Shown here one piece after another: positions 15,161 to 24,767 of a stretch of 64,000 nucleotides of DNA; position 1 is the stretch's first letter; each line of letters opens with the position of its first letter. The notes beneath the pieces were generated by a model that did no database searches, was not told where the DNA came from, and was given only the letters and a program-made list of their open reading frames with translations. This DNA is from an uncultured Clostridium sp. Its GTDB lineage: Bacteria; Bacillota; Clostridia; TANB77; CAG-508. The DNA lies in NCBI GenBank assembly GCA_930980855.1, contig CAKNIZ010000001.1, positions 151,198-215,197 on the forward strand, in the 5' to 3' direction. Both the position numbers and the translations under genes were made by a program.

Positions 15161-16114
15161 TTATCTAGCATTTCTTTCTTGTTTTAGTCTTTCTCTCTTG
15201 TTATGTTCTTCCACACATTGAATAATAAAATCTTCTACTTTGCCAGATTCTTTTATTTTTTGTGGTATATATTTATCTATTCTTTCATTGTGTATTTTTA
15301 TAAATTCTTTTTGATTAGGTTTTTCCTGACCTAAAATTTCTTCTATTTTTTCTTCTGTTAATTTTCCCTCTTGTTCAAGTTTTTTTAGTCTTATTGCTTG
15401 ACTCAATGATGGTGTAACTTCATCAAACTCAAATATATTTTGTACTACATATTGATTTTCTTCACTTAAATAAGAAAGCTCTACTGCTGGTCTAAAAGCA
15501 ATTCTTTTTAAATCTACTTGTTCTAAAAGCTCTGGAATAAGATGTGTTAGACGAATATATCTTCTAATATTAGTCATACTTTCGCCTACTTCTTTTCCTA
15601 ACTTATTAGCACTTTCTAACTTCCAACCCATTGGGTCGGAAGTTTCGTCCTCCAGTAAATCTACTCTTTTCCCTTGGTGTCGCATTGCTTCAAGTTTCAT
15701 TTTGTATGCAAATGCTTTCTCTGATGGCAATATTTCTTGTCTTTGATTAAGATTTGTATCAACCATTAAAATTGTAGCTTCATCATCAGTTAAATTTTTT
15801 ATAATACATGGCATTTCTTTTTTATTTGCTTTTTGAAAAGCTCTTTTTCTTCTATGTCCTGCTACCATTTCATATTTTCCATTTTCTTTTGGTCTAACAA
15901 TCGCTGGGGGTATAAATTTATTACTGTTAATGCTTCTTACTATATTATCCATAAGTTCATCATCATTTACAGAAAAAGGATGATTTGGAAAATTATCAAT
16001 ATCTTTTATTGAGATATATTCTATATAGTCTTTTTGTCTATTATCTCGTTCTTCTTGCGTTGTAAAAAGGTCATCTATACTTGGTAGTTTCATTTTTTGT
16101 TCTTGCTCTTTCAT
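15161..16114 (-). CDS. parB: ParB-family partition protein of the island
   Basis: A 317-residue ParB/Spo0J-type protein. The N-terminal ParB/sulfiredoxin-like nuclease-CTPase domain is visible as IDNFPNHPF and then MVAGHRRKRAFQKAN (the GHRR nucleotide-binding signature), followed by NLNQREI-type and helix-turn-helix segments. It pairs with ParA to stabilise or segregate the excised circular element. The ATG at 16114 is preferred over an earlier in-frame codon because GGAGG is 9 bp upstream. The start overlaps the 3' end of parA by about 44 bp, so the two are coupled. Repeats just after the stop may be its binding sites. Confidence 0.85.
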   Translation of the reverse strand: MKEQEQKMKLPSIDDLFTTQEERDNRQKDYIEYISIKDIDNFPNHPFSVNDDELMDNIVRSINSNKFIPPAIVRPKENGKYEMVAGHRRKRAFQKANKKEMPCIIKNLTDDEATILMVDTNLNQRQEILPSEKAFAYKMKLEAMRHQGKRVDLLEDETSDPMGWKLESANKLGKEVGESMTNIRRYIRLTHLIPELLEQVDLKRIAFRPAVELSYLSEENQYVVQNIFEFDEVTPSLSQAIRLKKLEQEGKLTEEKIEEILGQEKPNQKEFIKIHNERIDKYIPQKIKESGKVEDFIIQCVEEHNKRERLKQERNAR

Positions 16115-16889
16115 GTTCAACGACCTCCTTTGCAAATTCTTTATATGCTATTGCAACAGGACTATTCTTATCATAAGCAAATATACTTTTACCACTAGAA
16201 GTAGATTTTGCTGTATTTATTGCTTTTGGAATTTCCGTATTATATATTTTTATAAACTGTCCATAGTTTTCAACAATAGTATTTCTCACTTGTTTAGATA
16301 ATTTAGTTCTTTTATCTACAAGTGTTAATAATACTCCTTCTATCTTTAAGTTAGGATTTATTTGTTTATGAATTCTATTTACAGTTTTTAATAAATGTCC
16401 CATTCCTTTTGCTGCTAAATATTCTCCTTGTACAGGAATTATTACTTTATCACTACAAGCCAATGCATTTATAGTAATCATTCCTAAACTAGGCATGCAG
16501 TCAATTAAAATATAGTCATAATTATCTTTTATGTCCCTTATTGAATTCTTAAGTGTGAACTCTCTACTCATTGCATTTACAAGTGAAAACTCTATTGCTG
16601 ATAAATCTAAATTAGCTGGAATTAAATCTATTCCCTCTTTATGATGAAGAATAGCCTTTTCTGCATTCATTTCATTATCATATATTGTATCAGACATTAA
16701 AGTAGCAATAGTATTTTGCAATTTGTCTTGGTCATAGTATCCCATACAAGTAGTTAAATCTCCTTGAGGATCTGCGTCAATGAGTAGAACTTTATTGCCT
16801 TGCTTTCTTAAAGCAACACCTAAAGAAAAAGTGGTTGTAGTTTTTCCTACACCACCTTTCTGATTTGCTATTGCAATTATTTCACTCAT
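16071..16889 (-). CDS. parA: ParA-family ATPase of the island
   Basis: A 272-residue Walker-type partition ATPase. The deviant Walker A KGGVGKTTTT lies near residue 11, followed by VLLIDADPQGDLT (switch I / Walker A' region) and YDYILIDCMPSLGM (Walker B). It drives partition or maintenance of the mobile element with ParB. The ATG at 16889 follows GGAG at 7 bp and overlaps the stop of the upstream acidic protein gene by 8 bp, so three genes are coupled. Chromosomal Soj is similar, but the neighbours here are ICE genes. Confidence 0.87.
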   Translation of the reverse strand: MSEIIAIANQKGGVGKTTTTFSLGVALRKQGNKVLLIDADPQGDLTTCMGYYDQDKLQNTIATLMSDTIYDNEMNAEKAILHHKEGIDLIPANLDLSAIEFSLVNAMSREFTLKNSIRDIKDNYDYILIDCMPSLGMITINALACSDKVIIPVQGEYLAAKGMGHLLKTVNRIHKQINPNLKIEGVLLTLVDKRTKLSKQVRNTIVENYGQFIKIYNTEIPKAINTAKSTSSGKSIFAYDKNSPVAIAYKEFAKEVVEHERARTKNETTKYR

Positions 16890-17499
16890 TGTCATTCTCC
16901 TTTTCTTCATTTTTTATACTCTTTCTAAAGCTAACAAACTGCTCATATAACTCGTGATTTTGTATATCTTCTACATATTCCTCTGCGTTTTCTACAAAAT
17001 CCTTAATATTTTCATTTATAGTAATGCAAATATCTTTATAGCTTGGTGCTTCATAAAGTTCTTCAAAAATCAATGTCAGAGTTTCTGCTATTTCTTCCTC
17101 TAAATCTACCATATAATACAAATTTCTACACATCTCTGGAATTTCTTGTTTAAAACAATGTTTTATTTCATCTGATGATAGCATTTGATATAGTAATGTA
17201 TATAGACTATCTTCAGAAATTTGAGCAAAATGTAAAGAGTTTCTTAATCTATCTTGTGCCATTTTTATTTTTCTCATATCTTCTTCTGTTTTATTTTCTT
17301 TAAATAGAAGATTTCTTATTGTATCCATATCAGGATCCATATAATTTTCATATTTAATACAATCCTTAATTGTATTTATTAACATTGCCTTTATTGTCTC
17401 ATGCAATGTCCTTTCATCTAATCCTTCTAAAGCTCCCTCATTTAAAAGTTCATCTTGAACTTCGTATTTTCTTTCAAAATCATAAATTGTTTTTTTCAT
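16882..17499 (-). CDS. Acidic hypothetical protein, first gene of the parA operon
   Basis: A 205-residue, strongly acidic, predicted all-helical protein ending in a Glu/Asn-rich tail. I recognise no domain. GGAGG precedes the ATG and its 3' end overlaps parA, so it is expressed with the partition genes. It is the last gene of the island before the lysS boundary. It may regulate transfer or partition; this is a guess from position. Confidence 0.6.
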   Translation of the reverse strand: MKKTIYDFERKYEVQDELLNEGALEGLDERTLHETIKAMLINTIKDCIKYENYMDPDMDTIRNLLFKENKTEEDMRKIKMAQDRLRNSLHFAQISEDSLYTLLYQMLSSDEIKHCFKQEIPEMCRNLYYMVDLEEEIAETLTLIFEELYEAPSYKDICITINENIKDFVENAEEYVEDIQNHELYEQFVSFRKSIKNEEKENDNE

Positions 17500-17534
17500 C
17501 TACTTTTACCTCCTTAAAATTATTTTTGAGGCAA

Positions 17535-17570
17535 TAAAAAAGAAGCTAACTTATTTCTAAATTAACTTCT
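17535..17570 (-). terminator. Intrinsic terminator between lysS and the island
   Basis: On the minus strand AGAAGTTAATTT pairs with AAGTTAGCTTCT, with two G-U pairs, and runs directly into six T. It lies about 35 bp before the first island gene and would stop transcripts arriving from lysS. Confidence 0.6.
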
Positions 17571-17833
17571 ATATGTTAGATATTATTTCAATAACTACAT
17601 TTTCTATTTTTATTTTGTATTTATTACAGTTATTAACTTATAAAAACTCTTTAAAAGCCTTTAAATCTCTTTAAATTTTTACAGCTATTTTACAGCTACT
17701 AGAATAAATTTATTAAAATTCATTAATTTTTATTAGATTTTCCTATTCTTTTTATATTGTCTATAACTCGCTATTTGCAACATATTAAGAGTTTTTAGTA
17801 TTTATTAAGATTTATTTTTAATTTGCTAATGTT
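17571..17833. other. Non-coding island/chromosome junction region
   Basis: This AT-rich stretch between the island and the lysS stop holds no gene. It contains the exact tandem repeat TTTTACAGCTA (17677-17687 and 17688-17698) and three CTTTAAA-type repeats at about 17647-17676. Such repeats are typical of integrase-arm or attachment regions, but the other end of the element is outside the window, so the exact junction cannot be placed. Confidence 0.4.
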
Positions 17834-19324
17834 CTATGCCAATGGTTTCATTGTTGGAAATAAAAGCACATCTCTTATTGAAGCTGAGTCTGTTAATAAC
17901 ATTATAAGTCTATCTAATCCTATACCTAAACCTCCTGTTGGTGGTAAACCAATTTCTAAGGCATTTACGAAATCTTCATCCATCATTCCCGCTTCTTCGT
18001 CCCCATTTGCTCTAGCTTCTGCCTGTTTTTTTAGTCTTTCATATTGGTCTATAGGATCATTTAATTCTGAATATGCATTTCCATATTCTCTTCCACCTAT
18101 GAATACTTCAAATCTTTCTGTTAAAGAAGGATCATCTTTCTTTCTCTTTGTAAGTGGAGATACTTCTACTGGATAATCCATTATAAATGTTGGTTGTATT
18201 AGTGTTTCTTCTACGAATGTTTCAAAGAATTCATTTATAATATGTCCTCTTGTTGTTTTTCCTTCTTCTAGTTCAACATTCTTTTCTTTTGCTATTTTCA
18301 TAGCTTCCTCATCAGTCTTTATTTCATTAAAGTCTATTCCTGTAACTTCTTTTATAGAATCTATCATTGTAATTCTTTTCCATGGAGTTGACAAATCTAA
18401 ATCTGTTCCTTGATAGTTTATTTTTAAAGTACCATTTACCTTCATGCAAAGTCTAGTAATAATTTCTTCTGTAATATTCATCATATCATTATAATCTTCA
18501 TATGCAGAATAAAGTTCTACATTTGTGAATTCTGGGTTATGTTTTATGTCCATTCCCTCATTTCTAAAGTTTTTACATATTTCATATACTTTTTCAAATC
18601 CACCAACAACTAATCTTTTTAAATTAAGCTCTGGTGCTATTCTTAAATACATATCAATATCTAATGTATTATGATGTGTTTCAAATGGTCTTGCTGCATC
18701 TCCTGTAATTAAATTGTTTAGTATTGGGGTCTCTACCTCTAAGTATCCCTTTTCGTCTAATATATTTCTTAATTCTTTTATTATTATACTTCTTTTTATA
18801 AAAGTATCTCTTACTTCTGTGTTTACTATCAAATCTAGATATCTTTGTCTATATCTTAAATCTGTATCTTTTAATCCATGGAATTTTTCTGGAAGTGGTT
18901 TTAAAGATTTTGTAAGTAATGTTACCTCTTTTGCATGTATAGAAATCTCTTCTGTTCTTGTTTTAAATACAAAACCAGTAATACCAATAATATCTCCAAT
19001 ATCATATTCTTTAAAATGTTTATAACTATCTTCTCCTAAATCATTTATACTAACATAACTTTGTACTTTTCCTTCTCCATCTTGGATATGACAAAAAGAA
19101 GCCTTCCCCATTATTCTTTTTGCAATAATTCTTCCAGCTACAGTTACATCTTTTCCTTCTAATTCTTCATAATTATCTTTTATCTCTTTACTTGTATGTG
19201 TTTTATTAAATTTAGTTATTTCAAAAGGATTTTTTCCTTCTTCTTTTAATTTTTCTAACTTTTCTCTTCTAACCGCCATAAGTTGGTTTATATCTAATTC
19301 TTGATTGTTATTTTCCTCCATCAT
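17834..19324 (-). CDS. lysS: Lysyl-tRNA synthetase, class II
   Basis: A 496-residue class II lysyl-tRNA synthetase that charges tRNA-Lys in the cytoplasm. The N-terminal OB-fold anticodon-binding domain contains [23 protein letters not shown]. The catalytic core has motif 2 ([15 protein letters not shown]) and motif 3 ([14 protein letters not shown]). Length is normal and the C-terminus ends in FPTMKPLA as usual, so the island beside it has not truncated it. GGAGGAG precedes the ATG and a near-consensus promoter lies just upstream. Confidence 0.97.
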   Translation of the reverse strand: MMEENNNQELDINQLMAVRREKLEKLKEEGKNPFEITKFNKTHTSKEIKDNYEELEGKDVTVAGRIIAKRIMGKASFCHIQDGEGKVQSYVSINDLGEDSYKHFKEYDIGDIIGITGFVFKTRTEEISIHAKEVTLLTKSLKPLPEKFHGLKDTDLRYRQRYLDLIVNTEVRDTFIKRSIIIKELRNILDEKGYLEVETPILNNLITGDAARPFETHHNTLDIDMYLRIAPELNLKRLVVGGFEKVYEICKNFRNEGMDIKHNPEFTNVELYSAYEDYNDMMNITEEIITRLCMKVNGTLKINYQGTDLDLSTPWKRITMIDSIKEVTGIDFNEIKTDEEAMKIAKEKNVELEEGKTTRGHIINEFFETFVEETLIQPTFIMDYPVEVSPLTKRKKDDPSLTERFEVFIGGREYGNAYSELNDPIDQYERLKKQAEARANGDEEAGMMDEDFVNALEIGLPPTGGLGIGLDRLIMLLTDSASIRDVLLFPTMKPLA

Positions 19325-19356
19325 CTGCTCTCCTCCATAATTTATACATATACATT

Positions 19357-19385
19357 ATTATATCTTATATACCACTTTTTGTAAA
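19357..19385 (-). promoter_or_regulatory. lysS promoter
   Basis: The minus strand reads TTTACA, a 17-bp spacer and TATAAT, about 33 bp before the lysS ATG. This is a near-consensus sigma-A promoter. Confidence 0.75.
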
Positions 19386-19430
19386 CCGTTTTGCTTAACA
19401 TAATTTGATTTTTATAGATTTTCTAATGAT

Positions 19431-21050
19431 TTATGCAGTTTTTCTAAGCTCTAATGCATGTTTTCTAGCAATTTCTGTTACTTCACCATTTGCTATTCTT
19501 GCAACTTCATTAATTATTTCTTCTTCGCTTAGTTTTCTTACTTTTGTAAATGTTCTACCATCTTGTGATTCTTTATTTATATAGAAATTTACATCTCCTT
19601 TAGCTGCTATACTTGGTTGATGTGTTATACATAATACCTGATGACTTTGTCCTATTATTTTTAGTTTTTCACCAACAGATTTTGCTGCATTTCCACTTAT
19701 ACCAGTATCAATTTCATCAAATATTAGCACTGGTGTACTATCTGTATTAGCTAGTACTGTTTTTATTGCTAACATTATTCTTGACATTTCACCACCTGAT
19801 GCTATTTTAGCAAGAGGCTTTGAGTCTTCTCCAATATTAGTTAATATAAAGAACTCTATTTCATCTATACCATTTTTATTAAAATCTGTTTCGTTTATAT
19901 TTGTTATGAATCTAGCATTTGGCATTTCTAAATCTGCTAATTCTTTATTAATTTTTATATTTAGCTCATTTGCCACATTTACTCTGATTTCATGCATTTT
20001 TGATGCTAATTCTTGCATTTCTTTTTCTAACTTTTGTAATTCTGCTTTTAATTCTTCGTTATATGTTTCTAAATTATTAATTCTTTCTATTTCGTTTTCT
20101 ACATTTTCTTTATAATCTAATATTTCTTTTACGCTGTTTCCATATTTTCTTTTTAGAGAAAATATTAAGTCTAATCTTTCTTCAATTTCATTTCTTTCAT
20201 TTTCATCAAAATACATATCTGAATTAAGAGATGATATATCTCTTGACAATTCTTGTACTTCATAGTATACACCTTTTAATTGGCACAATGTATCTTCATA
20301 TTTTTTATCTAAATCACTTATTTTTTCTACTGCTTTTATTGCTTCATTTATTTTATCTATCGCTCCCTCTCCAAGGGACATATCTGCCTGATTTAGTGCT
20401 TTGCCTATTTTTTCTGAATTCATGAATATTTTTCTTTGTTCTTCTAATTCTTCTTCTTCGTTTTCTTTTAAGTTTGCACTGTCTATTTCATCAAATTGAT
20501 ATTGTAACAAGTCTAATTTTCTTTGCTTTTCCTTGTCATCTCCTAAGTTTGCTTTTAATTCTTTTTTTATTTCTATATGCTTTTTGTACAATGCTCTATA
20601 TTTTTCTTTTATATCTGCTATTCTATCCCCTATGAAATTATCTAAGTACTTTATATGATATTTTGAGTTTAAAATTTTCTGATTATCGTTTTGCCCATGA
20701 ATATCTATTATATTATTCATAAATTCTTTTAGTTCTGTTAGTGTTACTAATCTTCCATTTATTTTACATGAATTTCTTCCGTTTGTATGAATTTCTCTAC
20801 TTACAATTATGTTGTTTTCTATTGCTATTGGATTTTCTGGTAAGTATAAATTCATTTCTATAAATGAATAGTTTTCACCCTTTCTAATCATTTCTTTTGA
20901 AAATCTGCCACCTGAAATGACATTAATTGCATCTATAATAAGAGTTTTTCCTGCACCTGTTTCTCCTGTAAGTACATTAAAGCCTTCTCCTAGCTCTATA
21001 CTTAAATCATCTATAATTCCAATATTTTTAATATGTAAAGTTGTTATCAT
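19431..21050 (-). CDS. recN: DNA repair protein RecN
   Basis: A 539-residue SMC-like ATPase that helps process double-strand breaks for recombination. Walker A GETGAGKTLIIDAI lies near residue 30, a long coiled-coil region fills the middle, and the ABC signature plus Walker B (VLIFDEIDTGISG) lies near residue 440. The ATG at 21050 (MITTLHIKNIGIIDDL) is chosen because GGAGG is 6 bp upstream and it matches RecN N-termini. An earlier in-frame start at 21098 is near the promoter and unlikely. It has its own consensus promoter. Confidence 0.95.
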   Translation of the reverse strand: MITTLHIKNIGIIDDLSIELGEGFNVLTGETGAGKTLIIDAINVISGGRFSKEMIRKGENYSFIEMNLYLPENPIAIENNIIVSREIHTNGRNSCKINGRLVTLTELKEFMNNIIDIHGQNDNQKILNSKYHIKYLDNFIGDRIADIKEKYRALYKKHIEIKKELKANLGDDKEKQRKLDLLQYQFDEIDSANLKENEEEELEEQRKIFMNSEKIGKALNQADMSLGEGAIDKINEAIKAVEKISDLDKKYEDTLCQLKGVYYEVQELSRDISSLNSDMYFDENERNEIEERLDLIFSLKRKYGNSVKEILDYKENVENEIERINNLETYNEELKAELQKLEKEMQELASKMHEIRVNVANELNIKINKELADLEMPNARFITNINETDFNKNGIDEIEFFILTNIGEDSKPLAKIASGGEMSRIMLAIKTVLANTDSTPVLIFDEIDTGISGNAAKSVGEKLKIIGQSHQVLCITHQPSIAAKGDVNFYINKESQDGRTFTKVRKLSEEEIINEVARIANGEVTEIARKHALELRKTA

Positions 21051-21089
21051 AAATAACCTCCTACAAAACTTTTGTTTGTGTATGGAGAT

Positions 21090-21118
21090 ATTATACATAC
21101 ATTTGTTTGGATTGTCAA
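21090..21118 (-). promoter_or_regulatory. recN promoter, perfect consensus
   Basis: The minus strand reads TTGACA, a 17-bp spacer and TATAAT, all consensus, about 40 bp upstream of the recN ATG. No obvious LexA box overlaps it. Confidence 0.85.
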
Positions 21119-21137
21119 GAGTTTTTTTATTTTTTTG

Positions 21138-21421
21138 ATTAGGGACGGTCTTTAATCGTTACTATTCATAGCTTTTATTTATTTTTTAATTTTTATATAT
21201 GTTCCCACGCATTTCAAGTGGGTGTAGACAACGTAGGAGCGTAGTGCAACGTGCAAGCGAACCGCGAAGTGAAATGTGAAAGAATATATATTAAAGTTTA
21301 AGTAGATTATTTAAGCTGCGAATTGTAACCTTTAATCATAAAAAAATAAGTATGCTCAATTGCATACCTATTTTTTTATAATAAATATTTGTAAATTTTC
21401 ATTTAAGGACCGTCCCTAATT
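21138..21421. repeat. MITE-like element with inverted ends between recN and rplQ
   Basis: The gap of about 370 bp holds no gene. Its ends carry inverted repeats: ATTAGGGACGGTCTTTAAT at 21138-21156 and ATTTAAGGACCGTCCCTAAT at 21402-21421, with a perfect 13-bp core GACCGTCCCTAAT. Inside is a GC-richer imperfect palindrome from about 21196 to 21290 and the rplQ-side terminator. No transposase frame is present. A small non-autonomous element or REP-like unit fits. Confidence 0.5.
21340..21379 (-). terminator. Terminator of the ribosomal superoperon
   Basis: AAAAAAATAAGTATGC and GCATACCTATTTTTTT form a long stem around a 6-nt loop, with an A-run on one side and a T-run on the other, so it can act on both strands. 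It lies 48 bp beyond the rplQ stop. Confidence 0.8.
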
Positions 21422-21426
21422 GAAAA

Positions 21427-21948
21427 TTAAACTAATTTTAAGATAACAGTTTCTGCTGCGTCTCCTCTTCTTGGACCTTTTTTAATTATTTGTGTATATC
21501 CACCAACTCTACCTGTATATCTTGGTGCTATACTATTAAATAATTTATCTGTTAAGTCAATTGAAGTACCTTCTGTATCTTTAACTTTATTTATTTTTGT
21601 CATCATTTTTCTTCTAGCATTTAATCTTGATGGCATGTCTTTTTGTCTTTTTTCCATTTTTGTTTCTTTTACAACTTTTAAGAACTCTTTTCCATTTTTG
21701 CTCTTAACTAGTTCTGTTTCTTTATTTCCCTTGCTGTCAAGTTTTGCTTTAGTAACTTTTACTTCAACTTCTTCAAAGTTATCTTTTTCTTTTACTGCTA
21801 AGGAAATTAAGCTATCTACTATTGCTTTTACTTCTTTTGCTCTAGCTTCAGTTGTTTCTATTTGTTCATGCCAAATTAAATCTGTTGTTAAGTTTTTAAG
21901 CATTGCTAGTCTTATATCTGTTGTTCTACCTAATTTTCTATTTACCAC
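21427..21948 (-). CDS. rplQ: Ribosomal protein L17
   Basis: Large-subunit protein L17. The N-terminus (VNRKLGRTTDIRLAMLKNL) and C-terminus (NSIAPRYTGRVGGYTQIIK) are typical. At about 173 residues it is longer than the usual 115 to 130 because a charged insertion of about 50 residues lies in the middle (near residues 60 to 110). The GTG at 21948 is preferred because GGAAGG is 8 bp upstream; another GTG at 21957 is in frame but too close to that site. It is the last gene of the operon, 24 bp after rpoA. Confidence 0.93.
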   Translation of the reverse strand: MVNRKLGRTTDIRLAMLKNLTTDLIWHEQIETTEARAKEVKAIVDSLISLAVKEKDNFEEVEVKVTKAKLDSKGNKETELVKSKNGKEFLKVVKETKMEKRQKDMPSRLNARRKMMTKINKVKDTEGTSIDLTDKLFNSIAPRYTGRVGGYTQIIKKGPRRGDAAETVILKLV

Positions 21949-21972
21949 TTTTTTCACCTTCCTTTTTATGAG

Positions 21973-22923
21973 TTATTCTTCTTCTTTTGCCAAATCCAAG
22001 CCTAAATCATGCAATTTTGCAATTACCTCATCTAATGATTTTTTACCTAAGTTTTTAACTTTCATCATATCATTTTCTGTTTTATTTGCTAAATCTTCAA
22101 CAGTTGAAATTCCTGATCTTTTTAAACAGTTAAATGATCTTACAGATAGTTCTAATTCTTCTATAGGCATTTCAAGAATTTTCTCTTTTTTGTTCTCTTC
22201 TTTTTCTATCATTATTTGAGTAGTTTTTGCAGTTTCAGATAAGTCTACAAATAATTTTAAATGTTCTGTTAAAACTTTTGCAGCTAAGCTTAGTGCTTCA
22301 TATGGTTCTAAGCTTCCATCTGTCCATAATTCTATTGTTAGTTTATCATAATCTACCATTTGACCAACTCTAGTATTTTCTACTGCATAATTTACTTTTT
22401 TAACTGGAGAATATATAGAGTCTATTGCTATTACTCCAATTGGTTGGTTTGGAACCTTATTCTTTTCAGCAGTATTGTATCCTCTTCCCATATCTGCTGT
22501 CATTTCTAAATGAAGTTTTCCTCCTTTAGAAACTGTTGCAATATGTAAATCTGGATTTAATACTTCTACTGTACCATCAGTAATGATATCTCCGGCTTTA
22601 ACTTCTCCTTCACCACCCTCGAAATCAATTCTTAATGTTTTTTCTTCATTTTTGTCCATTTTAATTCTTACCATTTTTAGGTTAAGAATTAATTCTGGAA
22701 CATCTTCAACTACATCTGGTATTGTAGTAAATTCGTGTTGAGCACCATCTATCTTAACACTTTTTATTGCACATCCTGGTAATGATGAAAGTAGTATTCT
22801 TCTTAAAGAATTTCCGATAGTTATACCATATCCACGCTCTAATGGTTCACATACAAATTTTGCGTAATTTTTCTCGTTGTCTATCTCCAAGCATTTAATA
22901 TTTGGCTTTTCAAATTCTATCAT
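21973..22923 (-). CDS. rpoA: RNA polymerase alpha subunit
   Basis: The 316-residue alpha subunit. The N-terminal assembly domain includes [22 protein letters not shown]. The C-terminal domain ([43 protein letters not shown]) contacts UP elements and activators. Length is normal. It sits between rpsD and rplQ as in other Bacillota, with GGAGG upstream of the ATG. Confidence 0.97.
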   Translation of the reverse strand: MIEFEKPNIKCLEIDNEKNYAKFVCEPLERGYGITIGNSLRRILLSSLPGCAIKSVKIDGAQHEFTTIPDVVEDVPELILNLKMVRIKMDKNEEKTLRIDFEGGEGEVKAGDIITDGTVEVLNPDLHIATVSKGGKLHLEMTADMGRGYNTAEKNKVPNQPIGVIAIDSIYSPVKKVNYAVENTRVGQMVDYDKLTIELWTDGSLEPYEALSLAAKVLTEHLKLFVDLSETAKTTQIMIEKEENKKEKILEMPIEELELSVRSFNCLKRSGISTVEDLANKTENDMMKVKNLGKKSLDEVIAKLHDLGLDLAKEEE

Positions 22924-22977
22924 TTTTACCTCCTAATAATTATGAGATGATTCTCATTTATATAAATATTTTAATCA

Positions 22978-23604
22978 TTATTTAGAGTAAAGCTCTACTA
23001 TTAAATGTTCTTCTACTGGTAGATCAATATCTTCTCTACCTGCAAGTCTTACTACTTTACCACTTAATTTTTCAGTATCTTTTTCAAGCCATGTTGGAAC
23101 TGGTCTTGATGCATTTACTTCTAATGCATGTTTTATTGTTCCATTATCTTTCTTTATTTCTCTTACAGAAATTACATCTCCTGCTTTTATTATATATGAT
23201 GGAATATTTACTTTCTTTCCATTAACATCGAATGCACCATGTGTTACTAGCATTCTAGCTTGTGTTCTTGAACTAGCAAATCCTAATCTATATACAACAT
23301 TGTCTAATCTACTTTCTAATAATTGAAGTAAAACTTCACCTGTTTTACCACTTGTTTTAGAAGCCATATCAAAGTATTTTCTGAATTGTTTTTCTCCAAC
23401 ACCATAGAATGACTTTGTTTTTTGTTTTTCTCTTAATTGTGTACCATATTCAGAAAGTTTTGATTTTTTTTGTCCATTTTGTCCTGGAGCATAGTTTCTT
23501 CTGCTGATACTACATTTATCTGAATAGCATCTTTCGCCTTTTAAGAATAGTTTTTGTCCTTCTCTACGGCAGATGCGGCACTGTTCGTCCTTATATCTTG
23601 ACAT
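22978..23604 (-). CDS. rpsD: Ribosomal protein S4, zinc form
   Basis: A 208-residue primary 16S-binding protein that nucleates small-subunit assembly. Four Cys in the first 31 residues (CRIC...CYSDKC) make it the zinc-binding form. The S4 RNA-binding domain follows at about residues 95 to 155 ([22 protein letters not shown]). In Bacillota S4 can autoregulate its own mRNA; no leader is identified here because it lies inside the operon after rpsK. Confidence 0.97.
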   Translation of the reverse strand: MSRYKDEQCRICRREGQKLFLKGERCYSDKCSISRRNYAPGQNGQKKSKLSEYGTQLREKQKTKSFYGVGEKQFRKYFDMASKTSGKTGEVLLQLLESRLDNVVYRLGFASSRTQARMLVTHGAFDVNGKKVNIPSYIIKAGDVISVREIKKDNGTIKHALEVNASRPVPTWLEKDTEKLSGKVVRLAGREDIDLPVEEHLIVELYSK

Positions 23605-23627
23605 TTTCTTTCCTCCTTCTATTAGAA

Positions 23628-24026
23628 TTAAACTCTTCTTCTTTTTGGTGGTCTACAACCATTATGTGGGATTGGTGTTACATCTTTGATTGATGTAATT
23701 TCTAATCCTGCTGTTTGTAAAGCTCTTATTGCAGATTCACGTCCTGCTCCTGGGCCTTTAACAAATACTTCTACTGTTTTTAATCCATGTTCCATAGCTG
23801 CTTTTGCTGCTGTTTCAGCAACTTCTCCAGCTGCGAATGGTGTACTTTTTCTTGAACCTTTAAATCCTAGTCCTCCAGCACTTGCCCAAGATAATACGTT
23901 ACCTTGAACATCTGATATTGTAACTATTGTATTATTAAAACTAGAATGAATATGTGCTTTTCCACTTTCAATGTGTTTGCTTACTTTTCTTCTAGTTGTA
24001 GTTTTCTTTACAGACTTTGTAGCCAT
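23628..24026 (-). CDS. rpsK: Ribosomal protein S11
   Basis: A 132-residue platform protein near the mRNA exit site. The characteristic [16 protein letters not shown] and the C-terminal [18 protein letters not shown] are both present. It lies between rpsM and rpsD with short gaps. Confidence 0.97.
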   Translation of the reverse strand: MATKSVKKTTTRRKVSKHIESGKAHIHSSFNNTIVTISDVQGNVLSWASAGGLGFKGSRKSTPFAAGEVAETAAKAAMEHGLKTVEVFVKGPGAGRESAIRALQTAGLEITSIKDVTPIPHNGCRPPKRRRV

Positions 24027-24050
24027 TTTTCTTCTCCTTCCTAAAATCTA

Positions 24051-24419
24051 CTATTTCTCTTTACTTTTGCTAACCAATTTTCTTGGTCCTTTTCTTGTTC
24101 TAGCATTTGTTTTTGTTCTTTGTCCTCTTACTGGAAGACCTTTTTTGTGTCTTAATCCTCTGTAGCATCCCATTTCAACTAATTGTTTAATGTTTAGAGC
24201 TACTTCTCTTCTTAAGTCACCTTCTACAGTATAGTCAGCCATAGCTTTTCTTATTGCTTGCTCTTGGTCTGCTGTTAGGTCTTTTACTCTAGTATCTGGA
24301 TTAACTCCAGCTTCTTTTAGAATTTTTTGAGAACTTTTTAAACCAATTCCATAAATGTATGTTAGTCCTACTTCTACTCTTTTTTCCTTAGGTAGATCTA
24401 CTCCTGCTATACGAGCCAT
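24051..24419 (-). CDS. rpsM: Ribosomal protein S13
   Basis: A 122-residue small-subunit head protein that contacts the large subunit and P-site tRNA. It has the typical [25 protein letters not shown] start and a basic tail ([14 protein letters not shown]). GAGGTG precedes the ATG. Two inverted repeats lie in the upstream gap. Confidence 0.97.
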   Translation of the reverse strand: MARIAGVDLPKEKRVEVGLTYIYGIGLKSSQKILKEAGVNPDTRVKDLTADQEQAIRKAMADYTVEGDLRREVALNIKQLVEMGCYRGLRHKKGLPVRGQRTKTNARTRKGPRKLVSKSKEK

Positions 24420-24485
24420 ATTTGCACCTCTTTCTAAAATTTTATTAATATTTGTTTTCTATTTTTATTCTAAAGGTGAAATGCA

Positions 24486-24546
24486 CTAAATAACTATAAA
24501 GTAATAACTTAGAAAGGTTTGTCATTATTACTTTATTTTTATTTAG
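24486..24546. repeat. Long inverted repeat upstream of rpsM
   Basis: CTAAATAA and ATAAAGTAATAA pair with TTATTACTTTAT and TTATTTAG, giving two stacked stems of 12 and 8 bp around a 17-nt loop. No T-run follows on the minus strand, so it is not an obvious terminator. It could shape the rpsM mRNA leader or mark an inserted palindrome. Confidence 0.5.
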
Positions 24547-24574
24547 TCTTTAGAAAAAAATTGAAATATATATA

Positions 24575-24613
24575 AACACAAATCTAAAATCAGCCGCTTG
24601 CTAGATTTGTGTT
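24575..24613. repeat. Second hairpin between rpmJ and rpsM
   Basis: AACACAAATCT and AGATTTGTGTT form an 11-bp perfect stem with a 17-nt loop just downstream of the rpmJ stop. A T-rich stretch follows on the minus strand after about 10 nt. It may attenuate the operon or protect the 3' end after processing. Confidence 0.45.
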
Positions 24614-24628
24614 AATATCTAATTTAAA

Positions 24629-24742
24629 TTATCCTTGTCTTTGTTTATGCTTTGGATTTTCGCATATAACTCTTATTACACCTTTTCTTTTGATTACTTT
24701 GCACTTGTCGCACATTTTCTTTACAGATGGTCTTACCTTCAT
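24629..24742 (-). CDS. rpmJ: Ribosomal protein L36, zinc form
   Basis: A 37-residue large-subunit protein found by translating the minus strand between infA and rpsM. The zinc ligands Cys11, Cys14, Cys27 and His32 are all present, so this is the zinc-binding type. GGAGGTG lies upstream of the ATG. Its place between infA and rpsM is the standard order. Confidence 0.95.
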   Translation of the reverse strand: MKVRPSVKKMCDKCKVIKRKGVIRVICENPKHKQRQG

Positions 24743-24767
24743 CTTGATACACCTCCCTATTGCTATT

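Noticed and set aside
21013-21120. LexA-type SOS box at recN
   Set aside because: No clear GAAC-N4-GTTC-like sequence is seen near the consensus promoter.
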